From contig MCFL01000007.1 in assembly GCA_002102555.1 (NCBI GenBank), forward strand, positions 62,001 to 126,000: DNA of 64,000 nt, read 5' to 3'. Position 1 is the stretch's first letter, and each line of letters begins with the position of its first letter. This stretch comes from Catenaria anguillulae PL171. Lineage: Eukaryota; Blastocladiomycota; Blastocladiomycetes; Blastocladiales; Catenariaceae. This document shows positions 1-10,297 of the stretch, piece by piece. The notes beneath the pieces are model-generated. The model made no database searches. It saw nothing but the letters and a program-made list of their open reading frames with translations, and was not told the DNA's origin. Made by a program: the position numbers and the translations under genes.

Positions 1-1804
1 CGACCGTAGTTGTCGCTGATGTCGCGGGATACATGACGAGCACCGTGAACCGAAGCCCAGCATCCACGTAAAGATCGAGCGGCGTGACGCACACATCGTG
101 CATCCCAGCAGGCGGCGGATACACCATCAACCTCGCCCTGGTCGGCGCCCGATGTCCCACGGGATACCTCAAGGCCATCCCGCCCTCTCCCTTGCTCACC
201 CTTGTCTTACCATCGACCCACCCGTCCTTGCCATACACCACCTCCAACCCCACATTTCTGGCGACCGCTTCCGGTCGCATCACCCCCGGCCACCTCCCAA
301 CGAACCAGGGTAAGAATGTGCCGAGCGCAAACCTGACGACCCACGCGCGCCTCGCGGCCCAATCCGTCAGCGAGCTAGTCATGGCCACAATGGCCTTTGC
401 CTGCGGCCTGCGCTCGGCCTCGTACGTGCGCAACACGCGCGTGGGGTCGCGTGCGCGCCCAAGGACCACAAGCGCAAGTTTCCATGCAAGGTTGGTCGCG
501 TCTTGAATTCCGAGATTCATGCCTTGGCCGCCCATGGGCGAGTGCACGTGGCACGCGTCGCCCGCGAGCAAGATGCGTGGAAGCGCGGAGGGATCCGAGG
601 TCAGGGGTGACAGGTAGGTGTCGGCGAGCCGCTCGTTGACCCGAAACCGCGTGCGCCAGGTGCAGTTGGTTAGCACATAGTCAGTTGACGCGGCATACGA
701 GGCGGGGACAGAGTGACCCGGCGCGACAGATTGCGCATAGGGGACTTGAAAGCGCGCATTGAACATGGCTTGCAATGCAGAAAGCTTTGGGCGTGAGTCA
801 GATCCGCCACTGCCACCGAGCTTGTTGACAAACTGCGATGCAGTGGCCGACTCGTCCGCGTCCATGGCGGCGTCAACGCTCCCAAACATGTCTCGGGCCT
901 GGTCATCACCGCCGAACATGGCTATGCGAAAGTAGCCGCCGTCGGGTGCATGGTCGCCGTCCTGAAGCGGAAACACAATCATGGTACCGTAAGTTGGATG
1001 CAAGTGCATGGACATGAGCGCGGCGGTGGATTTCGGCGACAGCCGGACGGGCAACGAGCCCGACTCGTGGGATGTGGAGATGCGGGTGTCGCACAGCCAC
1101 ATGATATCGTTGCGGGTTTGGCCGGGGAACGGGATCGAGAGCAAGTGGCGGATCGTGGAGCGGCCGCCGTCGCAGCCGATGAGATAGGATGCGTGAATGG
1201 AACGCTCGGTTGACAGGTCGATGCGAATGGGATGCGTTGGAAAGTGTGAATCGTAATGAATACCCGTGACTTGGGTGTCAAAATGATTGTCAAGGCTGAC
1301 TGTTGCCGAATCTGAATTGGGCAAGGTCGAGTTTTTGCGCTGGATCAAGTCGTCGTACAAGAAGCGCTCCGTGTCGACTTGGGAGCGGAGCGTAATGGAC
1401 GGGAACGGCGACTGGGCAATGGCAGGCGACAGCGGATACATTTCGGCCAAGAGCGACCCGGTATCATCTCGCAGGTGAATGGCACGTGCAATGCCGCCGC
1501 GGTTGGGCGACGCGTCGTCAATATTGTCCAGTTCCGCGTGAATCAGTTTTTGGGGTATGTCGGCTTGCGGGCCGAGTAGGGCGAGGGATTCGTGTGTGCG
1601 GGCATGAATGGCAATGGCTTTGGAGATGCGTGAAAGGGAGGGGGATTGGTCGACGACCAGAATCTTGAGCTTGTCTCGTGTGGCCAGAGTCGGCGCTGCA
1701 TTCGCCAGCAGCTGGTGAAGAGTGTTGGCGAGGGTTAGGCCGACGGGGCCGGCGCCGGCAATGACGACGTCGTAAAGGGACTCGGTTGCATTGATTTCTT
1801 GCAT
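1..1804 (-). CDS. FAD-dependent aromatic monooxygenase (PheA/TfdB type), 3' end beyond window
   Basis: Single open frame read leftwards from the ATG at 1804 to the window edge, about 600 residues; the carboxyl end is missing. Seen: an amino-terminal Rossmann motif GAGPVGLTLA at residues 14-23, a mid-protein IGCDGGRST (DG motif) and LAGDACHVHSPMGGQGMNLG, the GD motif that binds the FAD ribityl chain. These three in this order are the signature of the class A flavoprotein hydroxylases (FAD_binding_3 family), which use NAD(P)H and O2 to hydroxylate phenols and related aromatics. The substrate cannot be told from sequence. The missing end would normally carry the thioredoxin-like third domain. 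The start is the first ATG after an in-frame TAA. It is divergent from the SF1 gene across about 395 bases. Confidence 0.85.
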   Translation of the reverse strand, partial: MQEINATESLYDVVIAGAGPVGLTLANTLHQLLANAAPTLATRDKLKILVVDQSPSLSRISKAIAIHARTHESLALLGPQADIPQKLIHAELDNIDDASPNRGGIARAIHLRDDTGSLLAEMYPLSPAIAQSPFPSITLRSQVDTERFLYDDLIQRKNSTLPNSDSATVSLDNHFDTQVTGIHYDSHFPTHPIRIDLSTERSIHASYLIGCDGGRSTIRHLLSIPFPGQTRNDIMWLCDTRISTSHESGSLPVRLSPKSTAALMSMHLHPTYGTMIVFPLQDGDHAPDGGYFRIAMFGGDDQARDMFGSVDAAMDADESATASQFVNKLGGSGGSDSRPKLSALQAMFNARFQVPYAQSVAPGHSVPASYAASTDYVLTNCTWRTRFRVNERLADTYLSPLTSDPSALPRILLAGDACHVHSPMGGQGMNLGIQDATNLAWKLALVVLGRARDPTRVLRTYEAERRPQAKAIVAMTSSLTDWAARRAWVVRFALGTFLPWFVGRWPGVMRPEAVARNVGLEVVYGKDGWVDGKTRVSKGEGGMALRYPVGHRAPTRARLMVYPPPAGMHDVCVTPLDLYVDAGLRFTVLVMYPATSATTTV

Positions 1805-2199
1805 GATGATTTGGTGCGTGGTGAGGTCAGCAGCCGCAGAGAGTGAGAGAGTGGCGCTTTACGTTGTATCCATCCAAGGCGTTGTTGAAGGGTCACTCGC
1901 CGATTTATGGCATGTACATTTACATACCTTATTCAAGTCAAGAAGGACGAGAATCCCGAATGCTTCCGCAGTGCGCGACCAGGTTGACTCACTGGCATTC
2001 ATGCTTTCCGCAGAGTTTGCACTTGGGCTCGGATGAGAACGCGTCAACCAAACCCGTTCCGGCCGTCGGGTCGCTGCCGATCCCTCCGTACTGGCCCTCC
2101 GATCTGCTTCCTGCCTTGTCCAGAAGACTTCTTCCAGATTCTGCATTGGCTTTTGGCTCGATTGGCCAGAGTTGATCGGACTCATCCCACCCAACCAAA
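1805..2199. promoter_or_regulatory. Divergent intergenic region, monooxygenase / SF1
   Basis: About 395 bases separate the ATGs of two divergently transcribed genes, so both promoters and 5' UTRs must lie here. I see no convincing TATA box or repeated motif. Confidence 0.4.
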
Positions 2200-3855
2200 A
2201 TGACCGACACTGCCCATGGACACTCGGCAATCGGCCTCGGCCACTCGCACATGGCCCCCGACCATGGTACGCTCCCTCCCTCTTGTCTGCCAATCCTCGC
2301 TTGCCTGATCCACTCTGACCTCACCCACATTTCCCAACAAGACCGCGGCCGTTCCCTCGCCAAGAAATCCTCCAAATGGGGCGAGCCCAACCGCCATGGC
2401 CTCCCCGAAACCCTCAACCTCGATGCACTGACGTCGGACCAAATTGCCCTCTTCTCTGTGCACGTGCGCATTGATGAGATCGGACGCCTGCTGCGCACGC
2501 CCGCCGACTACATCCCCGCGACGCCCGACCGGTCGCCGTCGCCCGAACCCTTCTACGGCGCAGACGGAAAGCGTGTCAACACGCGCGAGTTCCGGTACCG
2601 CAAGCGGCTCGAGGACGAGCGCCACAAGCTCGTGGCCATGGCAACGGCCATTGACCCAAAGTACCATCCGCCCACCGAGTACCGTCGCCCGACAAAGTTG
2701 CAGGAAAAGATTTACATTCCCGTGCGCGAGTTCCCGAGCATCAACTTTATTGGCCTACTGCTTGGACCGCGCGGATCCACGCTCAAGCAAATGGAAGCCG
2801 ACTCGGGCGCTAAAATTGCCATTCGCGGCAAAGGCTCCGTCAAGGAAGGTAAAGGGGCGCCCACGTCGTACCAGAACCAAGAAGAGGACTTGCACTGTGT
2901 GATCACGGGCGAAACCGAGGCCAAAGTCAAGGCCGGGTGCGACATGGTCAATCGCATCATTGAAACCGCATCCACGGTGCCCGAGGCACAAAACGAGCTC
3001 AAGCGCCAACAGCTCCGCGACCTTGCCGCGCTCAATGGCACACTCAGGGACGACGAGAACCAGGTGTGCCAAAACTGCGGCGCCCTCGGCCACAAACGCT
3101 ACCAGTGTCCAGAACGCTCAAACTTCACCAACACGGTCATTTGCCGCATTTGCGGCAACGCCGGGCATTTCGCTCGGGATTGCATGATGCGCAACAACCC
3201 AGAGGCCATGGCCGAGGTCAAGCAGCGCGAGACGCAAATGGACCAAGAGTATGCACAGTTGATGGCACAGTTGGGTGCCGGGGGTGCGCCCGCAGATGGG
3301 GGTGCAGGCGGCGATGGCACGGGCGACAGGGACGCAGGAGGGGCGGCGCCGTGGGCGGCCGCGGGAGGCGCGCGCTCGGGCGGCGGTGGTGGTGGCGGCG
3401 GCGGGCTCCGATTTGGTGGTAGTGACGATGCCGGCGGGGCAGATGCGGGCGGGCCTGCGCCATGGGCAAGGGGCGGCGGCGAAGGACATTTTCATCACCG
3501 CGATCGCGAGCATCGTGATCGGTACGATGCCAGGCATGGCGCAGATTATCATCGTGGCGCTCCTGGGGGCGATCATTACGATGGCAATGGCGCCGCGGCG
3601 GACGGTGGATCGATTCCCCCATGGGCGGCCGGTGGCGGCAGCGCCGCGCCTGCATCTGCGCCTGCTGCGACACCGGCAGCGGCGGCTGCCGCACCTGCGC
3701 AGGATTTGACGGCGGCAGCGTATGCAGCATTCACCGCCACCTACGGTCACGATCCGGCGTACCTGGCCATGGCGCCCGAGGTCCAGCAGACGTATTGGCA
3801 GCAGTTTTATTATGCGTACTACGCACAGCACGCGCAGGGTGGACAACCGCAGTAA
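2200..3855 (+). CDS. SF1: Branchpoint-binding protein / splicing factor 1
   Basis: The protein recognises the intron branchpoint sequence during early spliceosome assembly in the nucleus. Seen, in order: an amino-terminal KSSKWGEP tract and a conserved helical region with SPSPEP (U2AF-contact region in the family), a KH/QUA2 domain at about residues 165-270 with the loop GPRGSTLKQME, two CCHC zinc knuckles (CQNCGALGHKRYQC and CRICGNAGHFARDC), then a Gly/Ala/Pro tail with repeated PWA motifs and a Tyr-rich end. The whole span is open (551 codons). However, 2267-2341 looks like a 75-nt phase-1 intron; splicing it gives 526 residues and removes a Cys/Leu-rich insert absent from the family. The tail converges on the copine gene, 130 bases away. 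Confidence 0.93.
   Translation: MTDTAHGHSAIGLGHSHMAPDHGTLPPSCLPILACLIHSDLTHISQQDRGRSLAKKSSKWGEPNRHGLPETLNLDALTSDQIALFSVHVRIDEIGRLLRTPADYIPATPDRSPSPEPFYGADGKRVNTREFRYRKRLEDERHKLVAMATAIDPKYHPPTEYRRPTKLQEKIYIPVREFPSINFIGLLLGPRGSTLKQMEADSGAKIAIRGKGSVKEGKGAPTSYQNQEEDLHCVITGETEAKVKAGCDMVNRIIETASTVPEAQNELKRQQLRDLAALNGTLRDDENQVCQNCGALGHKRYQCPERSNFTNTVICRICGNAGHFARDCMMRNNPEAMAEVKQRETQMDQEYAQLMAQLGAGGAPADGGAGGDGTGDRDAGGAAPWAAAGGARSGGGGGGGGGLRFGGSDDAGGADAGGPAPWARGGGEGHFHHRDREHRDRYDARHGADYHRGAPGGDHYDGNGAAADGGSIPPWAAGGGSAAPASAPAATPAAAAAAPAQDLTAAAYAAFTATYGHDPAYLAMAPEVQQTYWQQFYYAYYAQHAQGGQPQ
2267..2341 (+). other. Probable in-frame 75-nt intron in SF1
   Basis: It begins GTACGC and ends CAACAAG, with CTGAC about 27 bases before the 3' end as a candidate branchpoint. 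The length is a multiple of three and it has no stop codon, so both retained and spliced mRNAs keep the frame. The encoded insert is not family-like. Confidence 0.6.
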
Positions 3856-3985
3856 TCTGCCGCTGCTGTGTTTTTGTTTGCGGTCGATTTTTCCTATTCA
3901 TCTTTACAACCACGATTGCCACATTGAGAAATGCAGGTATATTTTGCATGTGCGATGATGAAACGTTTTGGCAGAAGCTTTTTTC

Positions 3986-6429
3986 TTACACCGGCGAGTT
4001 GGACGAGCTCTTGTCTTTGACGTTGACGGGCACGATCCCTTTGCTCTTCATGTACGAAACCAGCTGGTCCGGAATCTCGTGGAGGACTGCGATTACAACG
4101 ATCCAGTTACCACCCGCTTCACCTGTTGGAGTACAAAACCTGTGCTGGAAAAACGTACCATCACGAGCAAGTGCCTCGCCTCGATGTACTTCCTTTGTGT
4201 ACTTGTTGAAAGGCACAAACTGCACAATATCCCGCGACGCATACCTGCCGTCCTTGGTAATGAGCTTCTTGTCGTCACCGTCCAGTCGGTACAGCTGCTC
4301 GTGGTCGCCTGGACCGAGGCCAACAATCACGACGCTCATGGCATGGGTCGACGCGTGAATGAGCGCTTCCTGTGACGACGCGTTTACATTGTCAAAGGCG
4401 GCCGCCAAATGGGTTCAGGGACACTGAAGGCCGAACCATTGTGGCTTCAAAGTCGGCAAGCTTGCCTTGTGTCAGGACAAGTAGGATCATGTACGAACGC
4501 GGGTTTTGCGATTGCTCCAGCGTGTACGAGAAGCGTGAAATGATTGGGCTGTGTACGAGACAGTATTTTAGTGCCGAGCCCTTGAAAACAAGCAAGGGAA
4601 CTGGGAACTGGAGCAACATACGCAAGATATGCTTGATCCACTTGAGTTAACCGTGGCACACAGTTGGAGTACGCGGCGAGAGCGCTCGAACGACCGTAAA
4701 TGTACGGCTGGGTAAATACATGATGCGCAGCGTTGGATCACGAGTTCCGGAAGAAGGTATTGGAAAAGAGGATGGCCGGTGTACATACCGTGTTGGGGTC
4801 GCCATTCACATGAAAATCGGTCGTGTTCCCGGCCATGGGTCCAGGTAGCTCTGCCCCGAACCCATAGAGAGGAATCGCGCGATCCGTGTCGTAGGGCTCA
4901 AGCACTGACAAGACCGCATCGAGTGCGCGCATGGTGTCGTTCCATGCTCCAGACCGATCAACGAAATGGAGCGAGTTTGGGTTCGAGATGTTACCACAAT
5001 GACCTGGGAGTAAACAGGGTTAGCCTCGACATGGTCGCACCAGGTCACAAGCGCAAGCTGAGCAATCGCACTCGAGAAATCAATGGCCACGCCCACAGAC
5101 ACGTCCGTCCCGCCCGAAATGTAATCGTGGAACGTGTACTCGCGCACAATCTCGGCTGACTGGATGAACAGGCATCCGCTGTTCTTGTAGCTCGAGGATT
5201 TGAGCTTCTTGTAGTTGAGGAGCGGAATCGAGACGCCCGTTGTGAGCGCGCTGAGCTTGCATGTGGCTGACCCAATGTGGTCGTGCGAGGTGTCACGGTC
5301 CCAGTCGTAGCAGTCGAAGACGATGGAGCGGTTCATGTGGTCTACCATAGCAGGAAGCAAAGCGGACAGCGTCATGAACTTGCATGAGTGATGCAATTGA
5401 AAAGAACGTAGCGGCAGGACGAACCTGATTTGCTGACATCAACGAGCTGGCCGACGGGTAGCTCAATTGGCAGCCATTCCGGATTGAGCGTATTGCGAAT
5501 GATTTCGGTTTCGTACACCTTGCGCTTTTCGCCGTTTTCTTCGAGGCGCGAAATGATGATGTACGGGTCGGACTTGCCGAGAAAATCTGGAATGATCCTC
5601 ATATGATGAAATGAAAACTGAATGAGGACAGTGACTGTGAAGGACGACTCAAGTACCCTTTTTGTCAAGATTGGTCCCGTGTAAGGTAAGCTTGAGGGTT
5701 TTGATGTTTTCTTGCGGAACAGGACGAATCTTGATCATGCCGTTTGTCTTGCCCCGAAGATCAAGGTAGGCGCTGAATGAGCCGCTGCTCGCGCACATGA
5801 TTTGTCCAAGTGTGACACACTGCGAGCGTCAAAGAAAGATGGTGAACAATGCGTGCAGAGAAGCAGAAACAGCAGCGGCGGGATGGGGCGTACACAGATG
5901 CCAATCACGTCATTCTTGTTGTAATCGCTGGTGGATGGGCTCTTGCTTGCTGGCATGTCGACGCTAACGAAAAGTGCAAGAAAAGAGAGGCGGTTGGTAC
6001 AACTGAATGGTCTCGTTGTCGGTATGTACAGCATCGTACACGACGAATCGGAAACGTTGGATTGATTCAAAGGCGTAGGTGACAATGATCGGCTTGGAAA
6101 ATGTTGGCGTGGCCGAGTCTCTATTGAATGCGGCACGACCGCAGATGCGAGGTCAGTGGCCGCAGCAAGCCAGAGAGGTATGTAGCAACATGGGTCCGTA
6201 CCTGACCATGTCGGTGCACGCGATCACGCAGGGCTGGCCAGATTCGGGGACGGATTCGAGATACACCACGGCAGACGGCTATATGTCATTTTGGGCCATG
6301 AGCTGTCGTCAGCGCCGGTGCTGGGTGCTTGGTTGAGTTGGCCAATGTTCTACGAACCTTGTCGGTGGCGGTGATCCCGTGGCCGATGAGGCCCGAGCAA
6401 GAGACAAAGAGGTGGACGGGCGTCGGCAT
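3986..6429 (-). CDS. Copine (two C2 domains plus copine vWA domain)
   Basis: Ca2+-dependent phospholipid-binding protein thought to carry Ca2+ signals to membranes. I assign 11 exons: 6358-6429, 6202-6278, 6120-6001, 5963-5894, 5819-5657, 5586-5425, 5341-5072, 5003-4789, 4707-4622, 4548-4437, 4369-3986. All junctions are GT/AG with consistent phase and give 576 residues, the usual copine length. Seen: C2A (from VHLFVSCSGL, ending VTLGQIM), C2B (SDPYIIISRLEENGE to DWDRDTSHDHIG) and a copine vWA domain (AIDFSS, YGFGAELPG, AMSVVIVGLGPGDHEQL, LDGDD, RDIVQFVPF). The fourth intron is 37 nt, or 55 nt with an alternative in-frame acceptor. Copines are common in animals, plants and amoebae and generally missing from Dikarya. 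Confidence 0.9.
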
Positions 6430-6782
6430 GGTAGAGTGTATTTCTTCAAGTAGCTTTTCATTGATTCATTCGTCAATTACCATCAATTGCTCACTCTGAT
6501 TAAGGTCGCTCATGTTGATTCGTCGCCTATCCTGTCCTGTCTTGGTGGCACGCGTCGTGGCCATCGAGACGGACCACGTGATCCCACGCCCCGATGAGAT
6601 TCGCATCAACAAACCTGGGCATGCCGGCTTCCAATACGCCGAAGCTGTCTGGCGTCAGCCACAGCCTTCGACGCTACCCACCACCCACCTCGCCTTGACG
6701 TCAGCGGATGCGACCTTGGCTTTGAGCAATCGACTCCCTCACCTACCCCGATCCACACAGTACCGCCCACCTCCCAACCGCC
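6430..6782. promoter_or_regulatory. Divergent intergenic region, copine / eIF3a
   Basis: 353 bases lie between two divergent start codons. They must hold both promoters. A CACGTG hexamer (E-box-like) occurs near 6575, and the last 60 bases before eIF3a are C-rich. No other clear element is seen. Confidence 0.4.
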
Positions 6783-9700
6783 ATGCGTTCCATGTACATC
6801 AAGCCCGAAAACGCTCTTCAGCGTGCCGAGGGTATGCACGCTCGCGACGCCCGCCCATGAACCCATGCACACTTGATCCGATCCCGACGACATGATGCAA
6901 TGCTTACCCGTCGCCTTCTCGTCCACCACTCACAGAACTCCTCCAGGTCAACGCCCCTTCTGAGGCCCTCAACGTCCTCCAGGAGACACTCCTCTCGCGC
7001 CGTTCCCGCGGTGCCCCGATCCCCTCGCTCGAGCCCGTCGCCGTCAAGTTTATTGAGCTCTCGGTCGACCTCAACCGCTCGCGTGTTGCCCGTGAGGGTC
7101 TGCACTCGTTCAAGAACCTTGCCCAAAACACCTCTGTCCAGTCGGTCGAGAAGGTGATCCGCAGGTTCATTGAGCGTGCAGAGTTCAAGCTCAAGGAGGC
7201 CAAGGATGCCCATGATGCAAAGGCCCAGGCCACGCTTGCTGCCGCCTCGGGCGCCATTGGCTCTGACGACGAAGCCGTCGATGATCTCGAGGCTGCCGAC
7301 ACGTTCGAGTCCATGTACGCCACCATGATCAACACGCTCGACGACCCCGACGCGGGTACTGCTGCATTTGCTGCTGCTGCCGCCGCCACTGGCACCGCCG
7401 TCGGCACCAAGGCTTCTCGCCGTGACCGTGACTCTGTCACGTCGCGCCTCAAGTTCCTGTGGGACGCTTACCGCACGGTCCTCGATGTGCTCCGCAACAA
7501 TGCCCGCCTCGAGCTCCTGTACCAGCAAACCGTCGCGCAAGCCTTTGCCTTTTGCCTGCGCAACGCCCGCAAAAACGAGTTCCGTCGCTTGTGCGAGACG
7601 CTTCGCTTGCACCTCGCTGGCCTGCCGCGTGCTGCCTCGCAGCACAATGGCATCAACCTGTCTGACCCCGAAGTGCTCCAGCGCTTCCTCGACACGCGCT
7701 TTTTGCAATTGCAAACCGCCAACGATATGGAGCTGTGGCAAGAGTCGTTCCGCTCGGCCGAGGACATTTACCAGTTGTTGGTCATGGCCGGATCGCTGAT
7801 TGCCCCCAATGCCGCCAACACGCCCGGCGCCATGGCCGGTTTGCTCCCCGCGGCGCTCTTCACGCACAAGCGTCACGGCGCAAAGATGACGCAAATGGTG
7901 GCCCAGTACTACCAAAAGATGACGCAAATCTTCACCGTGTCCGAGGACCGCCTGTTCCTTGCCGCTGCCTGGAACAAGTACCAGTCGTGGGTCGGCAACT
8001 TGCGCGGCAACGCTGCCCTCGGTGAGCAAGAGCTTGCGCGTGTTGCTTCGCACGTGGTTGTGTCTGCCTTGGCCGCGCCCGTGTTTTCGGACCCCGTGGA
8101 TCCCGATGCGACCTACATGCGCTTCAACCGCAAGGCCCGCCTTGCCCAAATGCTCGGTATGCCCGACGTGCCCGACCGCGACTCGCTGTTGCGCGATGCA
8201 TCCGCCAAGGGCATCCTTGGCAAGGTCCCCGCACATGTCCGTGGGCTGTACGAGGCCATGGAGGCTGGGTTCCATCCGTTGATGGTTGCCGAGGCGACGC
8301 GCCCGCACCTTGCGGCGCTCGAGCAGGATGCCGCGTTTGCAAAGTACGTGCCGCACTTGCGCACCGTGATTGTTGCGTCGGTCCTCAAGAACATTGCGTC
8401 CATGTACTCGACCATTTCGTTGCCCACGGTCCTCGACTTGACCTCGGTCTCGGAGGGCGAGGCGCTCGACTTGTTTACGCTTGAGCGCGTTGTGCTCTTG
8501 GGCAACCAAAAGCGTCAGTTCAACATCAAGATCAACTATTTGACGCAGACGCTCGAGTTTGTGACCGAGACGGCCGCGCCCGACTTGGCGTCGTTGCTCG
8601 AGCTGCCGCTCTTCACGGCCTACATTGAGCAAGAGCGCCATACGGTGTTTGAGCGTGCCCGCGAAAGCGTCGAGCAAGAGCACCAAGCTGCGCTTGCGCG
8701 CCAGGCCGTCATTGAGCAAAAGAAAATTGCGGCCGAGCAGGCCGAAAAGCGCAAGGTCGAGGAAGAGACGCGTGCGCGCCAGCGCAAGGTGGCCGAGGAG
8801 CGCGAGGCCTTGCAAAAGAAGATGGCTGATGAGGCGGCCAAGCGCGAGGTGGAGCGGCTCGAGCGCGAGCGCGAGGAGATGAAGCGCCAAGAGGCGCGCA
8901 AGATTGCCGAGGCGCTCAAGGCAAAGTCGGGCATGACCATTGCCGACGAGGACTTGGACAAGTTGGACCCGCAGGCCATTTTCGCGTTGCAGGCCGAGCA
9001 GATTCGCAAGGAGCGCGAGCTGCTTGAGGGCAAGATGAAGGCCCTGGTCAAGCGCGCCGATCATTTCGAGCGTGCCATGCGCAAGGAGGAGATTCCGTTG
9101 TTGCACAAGGCTCGAGAGGAGCAAAAGATTGCCGACAAGTTGGCGTTTGACGAGACGCGCAAGCGCATCGTGGAGGAGGCAAAGGAGAGGCATGCGACGG
9201 CCGTGTCCATCAAGCACCGCGTGTTGCGCATGTTGCCCGACTACCAGGCGTACCGTGCCGAGGCCGAGCTTGGGTTCCAGGCCGAAATTAACGCGCACAA
9301 GGCCGAGTGTGCTGCCAAGATCGAGGCAGCCAAGGCCAAGCGTCGCGAGGAGGTGCGTGCAGCGATCCAGGCAAAGATTGCAGAGAAGAAGCGCAAGGAA
9401 GAGGAGGCCGAGGCCATGCGCTTGGCCGAAGCTGAGGCTGCCGATGAGGAAGAGGACCAAGAGGAGGAGGAGCAGGAGGAGGAGCGTCCCAAGAAGTGGG
9501 CGCCGCGTGCTGCTGGTGGAGCCCCCGCTGCTCCCGCCGCCGGTGGTGCCTGGACTCCTGGCCAATCGCGTGCGTCCGGTGCTGCGCCCGCCTGGAAGCA
9601 AGCTGCTGCTGCCGCCCCTGCCCCGGCTGCTGCTTCCGCCGACAAGTGGCGTCCCCGCGGCGCTGCCGCCGCGTCTGCCGAGCCCGCGGCCGCCCCTGCC

Positions 9701-9967
9701 CGTGAATTGTCGTCGGGTGGTGGATGGCGCCGTCCTACCGCCGCTGGTGGTGCCGATTCGCCTGCCGGCCCGCCGTCGCGTGAGGGGTCGTCATCCGGCG
9801 GATGGCGCCGCCCTGGTGCCACGCCCGCCGCCGGTGACTCGCCCGCGCGCATGCCCCCTCGTGAGGGTTCGTCGGGTGGCTATGTGCCCCCGAGTCGTCG
9901 CGCTGCTGGTGATGCCCCAGGTGGTGGTGCCGCTCGTCCGGCCTGGACACCCAAGAGTAAGCAGTAA
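6783..9967 (+). CDS. eIF3a: Eukaryotic translation initiation factor 3 subunit a
   Basis: Largest scaffold subunit of eIF3 on the 40S ribosome. Exon 1 is 6783-6831 (MRSMYIKPENALQRAE), then a 104-nt intron with a GTATGC donor, then exon 2 from 6936 to 9967; total 1026 residues. Seen: the conserved start, helical repeats, a PCI domain at roughly residues 380-560 (ends near RQFNIKINYLTQTLEF), then a long charged coiled-coil segment rich in Glu, Lys, Arg and Ala (about 570-860). A low-complexity tail follows with three SSGGWRRP-like repeats (about 900-1010), in the place where animal eIF3a has its DRGP repeats. No frame break is seen in 3 kb of coding sequence. Confidence 0.95.
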
Positions 9968-10297
9968 GTGTCCTTGGATGCTCGTGAGCGAGTGAGGTTG
10001 CTTGTACAGATGTAGTTTTTTTTGTTTGTTTTCTTTTGTGTTTTTCTTGATTGTCATTGTGCATGTCCGTTCTTTGTTTTCCTTCCGAGCAATACAGTAT
10101 GTACTTCATCACCAGTTCGTGCATTTTCTTAGGCAGCCGCGATTCACGGCCCGCGAACGACTGCCGTGCCCGACACCAATGCTGAGATTCGAGTCAACGT
10201 TTTGCCGCGCACTTTCCGGTTGTGCACTTTCCGGCTGTGACAGAACTCAAGACGATTTGATGAAATCGAAGTCAAATAAATAGGATATGGTGCCAAA
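9968..10297. other. Intergenic, eIF3a 3' flank / RING gene promoter
   Basis: 330 bases, T-rich just after the eIF3a stop (runs of T and TTTG near 10014-10050), consistent with a 3' UTR. A tandem CTTTCCGG(T/C)TGTG at about 10211-10238 is the only repeat seen. No gene. Confidence 0.4.

Noticed and set aside
6818-9601. 927-codon open frame antisense to eIF3a
   Set aside because: It is Leu/Arg/Gly/His-rich with no family resemblance and is explained by the GC-rich third codon positions of eIF3a on the other strand.
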